The position numbers and the translations under genes are program-made. From an uncultured Draconibacterium sp. (lineage in GTDB: Bacteria > Bacteroidota > Bacteroidia > Bacteroidales > Prolixibacteraceae), in NCBI RefSeq assembly GCF_963675585.1, contig NZ_OY776414.1:4071001-4135000 (forward strand): 64,000 nucleotides of DNA. Direction: 5' to 3'. The notes beneath the pieces were generated by a model. That model was not told the DNA's origin. It worked only from the letters and a program-made list of their open reading frames with translations, and ran no database searches. The stretch's first letter is position 1, and each line of letters opens with the position of its first letter. Below are positions 62,953 through 64,000 of the stretch, piece after piece.

Positions 62953-63585
62953 GTGGAAGAAAAAAAATTAAATATTATAAAGAATGTTGGCCGGATGTTT
63001 CTCAAACTTGGGATCAGGAATGTAACAATGGATAACATTGCTGCCGAATTTGGCATTTCAAAAAAAACACTCTACCAATATTTCTCTGATAAAGAAGATC
63101 TGGTTTCACAGGTAGTCGATTATTTTCTTGAAGACCTGAAAACAGACTTGCAAAAAATTGCACTGGGTAATGCCAATGCCATTGACGAAATGTTTAAAGT
63201 GCGCGAGCATGTCGATTTTATTCTAAAAATGTACAACAGCCACATCGAACAGGATTTAGAGAAAACCTATCCGAGACTGTATAAAAAAATACACGAGACC
63301 AAACGGCAAAGAATTTTTGCCAACACCATCGACAATCTCAATAAAGGAATTGCACAGGGATTGTACCGAAGTGATGTGGAAACCTACTTTATTGCAAAAC
63401 AACAAGTAGGTCTGATATTGTACACATTAAATCCTCATTTTAAACTTTTTGAGGACTACGAAGTGCAGACACTTGCCGTGTTTGACAATATGATGAATTA
63501 CCACATGCATGCCATTTGTACCGAACAAGGATTAAACTATTATAAGAAACAATTGAACATCGTGCAGCATGAAACAAGTTTGTGA
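62953..63585 (+). CDS. TetR/AcrR-family transcriptional regulator
   Basis: The protein has 210 residues from a GTG. The N-terminal helix-turn-helix is typical: IIKNVGRMFLKLGIRNVTMDNIAAEFGISKKTLYQYFSDKEDLV (about 8-51). The C-terminal ligand-binding part is helical and unassigned. The next gene is the outer-membrane component of an efflux-type system, so this regulator probably controls it (inference). Confidence 0.92.
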   Translation: MEEKKLNIIKNVGRMFLKLGIRNVTMDNIAAEFGISKKTLYQYFSDKEDLVSQVVDYFLEDLKTDLQKIALGNANAIDEMFKVREHVDFILKMYNSHIEQDLEKTYPRLYKKIHETKRQRIFANTIDNLNKGIAQGLYRSDVETYFIAKQQVGLILYTLNPHFKLFEDYEVQTLAVFDNMMNYHMHAICTEQGLNYYKKQLNIVQHETSL

Positions 63586-63656
63586 TCGTACTACACTATT
63601 AAGTGGATTACGGGCAAGTTACCTCCGACACGAGAGAAAACAAAAATTACTACCGA

Positions 63657-64000
63657 ATGAAAATAACAATTAAACCGTATTTGTTGCTTGTGGCTCTTGT
63701 CATAAGTAGTCTGGGTACAAAAGCTCAAGACAAAACAATGTCGTTTTCGTTGTACGAGGCTACACAATTTGCCATGGAAAACTCGTACATTTTAAAAAAT
63801 ACGAATAAAGACATTACCATTGCCCAAAAGAAAGTTTGGGAAACCATTTCCACCGGACTGCCACAGGTTTCCGGATCGGCAAATTACAATATGTTTTTGA
63901 ACCTACCTGTTTCGCTGTTGCCCGGCGAATTTTTTGGTGGAGAGCCCGGAACTTATGTACCCGTTAAGTTTGGACAAGATTACAATTCAGATTTTGGATT
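63657..64000 (+). CDS. TolC-family outer membrane efflux protein, 5' part
   Basis: The first 114 residues before the window ends. A signal peptide (LLLVALVISSLGTKAQ) is followed by MSFSLYEATQFAMENSYILKNTNKDITIAQKKVWETISTGLPQVSGSANYN, the N-terminal helix and strand of TolC-like efflux proteins (TLxxAxxxAxxNN... then GLPQ). It lies 71 bp after the TetR-type gene on the same strand. The partner pump genes would lie beyond the right edge. Confidence 0.87.
   Translation, partial: MKITIKPYLLLVALVISSLGTKAQDKTMSFSLYEATQFAMENSYILKNTNKDITIAQKKVWETISTGLPQVSGSANYNMFLNLPVSLLPGEFFGGEPGTYVPVKFGQDYNSDFG

Overview
The window looks like chromosomal DNA of a Bacteroidota bacterium, most likely an environmental Marinilabiliales/Prolixibacteraceae-type organism. 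The evidence is AT-rich DNA, no Shine-Dalgarno sequences, repeated TAnnTTTG -7 promoter boxes (with a TTG/TTTG/TTTC-like -33 box at several), and families typical of the phylum: DUF2807, DUF4834, DUF5723 and DUF5020 proteins, the DUF177-rpmF-fabH order, and an ATP synthase operon without beta and epsilon. The taxon is inferred from gene content only.

Layout. 0-7.2 kb: envelope and housekeeping genes (MscS fragment, S41 protease, Spy-like protein, three DUF2807 paralogs, DUF5723 and DUF4834 proteins). 7.2-8.6 kb: a non-coding array of 260-300 bp imperfect repeats. 8.9-12.1 kb: glyS, followed by an AlbA_2/ATPase-like gene that lies between two copies of the glyS 3' end. 12.1-41.7 kb: a large surface-polysaccharide locus. 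It encodes a glycosyltransferase and a YfhO-type membrane protein; a minus-strand block of six (putative) glycosyltransferases, a sulfotransferase, two acyltransferases, a sugar aminotransferase, a Wzx-type flippase and a BKACE-family enzyme; GDP-L-fucose genes (gmd, a nucleotidyltransferase/kinase-like fusion, fcl); PAPS supply and PAP removal (cysC, cysQ); and a four-gene wbpA/B/D/E-type set for UDP-GlcNAc3NAcA. Together they suggest a fucosylated, sulfated glycan containing a diacetamido-uronic acid. No polymerase, initiating transferase or export complex is recognised here. 41.8-51.2 kb: DNA glycosylase, MFS transporter, membrane-tethered receiver, coaX, dxs, a histidine kinase, DUF177, rpmF, fabH. 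51.4-57.8 kb: bactofilin and the ATP synthase genes. 57.9-58.9 kb: tRNA-Val(GAC) followed by three tandem GIY-YIG genes, each ending in tRNA-derived sequence. 59.0-64 kb: purine permease with a Tsx-like protein, DUF2461, ispD, a TetR regulator and the start of a TolC-type gene.

The polysaccharide locus is studded with small mobile or repetitive elements: an intact REP-associated Y1 (RAYT) transposase between two arrays of REP-like hairpins and carrying two such hairpins inside its own reading frame; a decayed RAYT of another type whose end repeats recur 7 kb away; a GxxExxY gene bracketed by a repeat; and a block of CCCCTTGGGG palindromes.

The strongest candidates for undescribed biology are the tRNA-Val/GIY-YIG tandem array, the RAYT whose coding region contains its own REP units, and the single-gene insertion at the glyS 3' end. 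dxs and the following histidine kinase carry six single-base indels within about 2.3 kb, mostly in short homopolymer runs. Because dxs is normally essential, sequencing or assembly error is the first explanation to test there.
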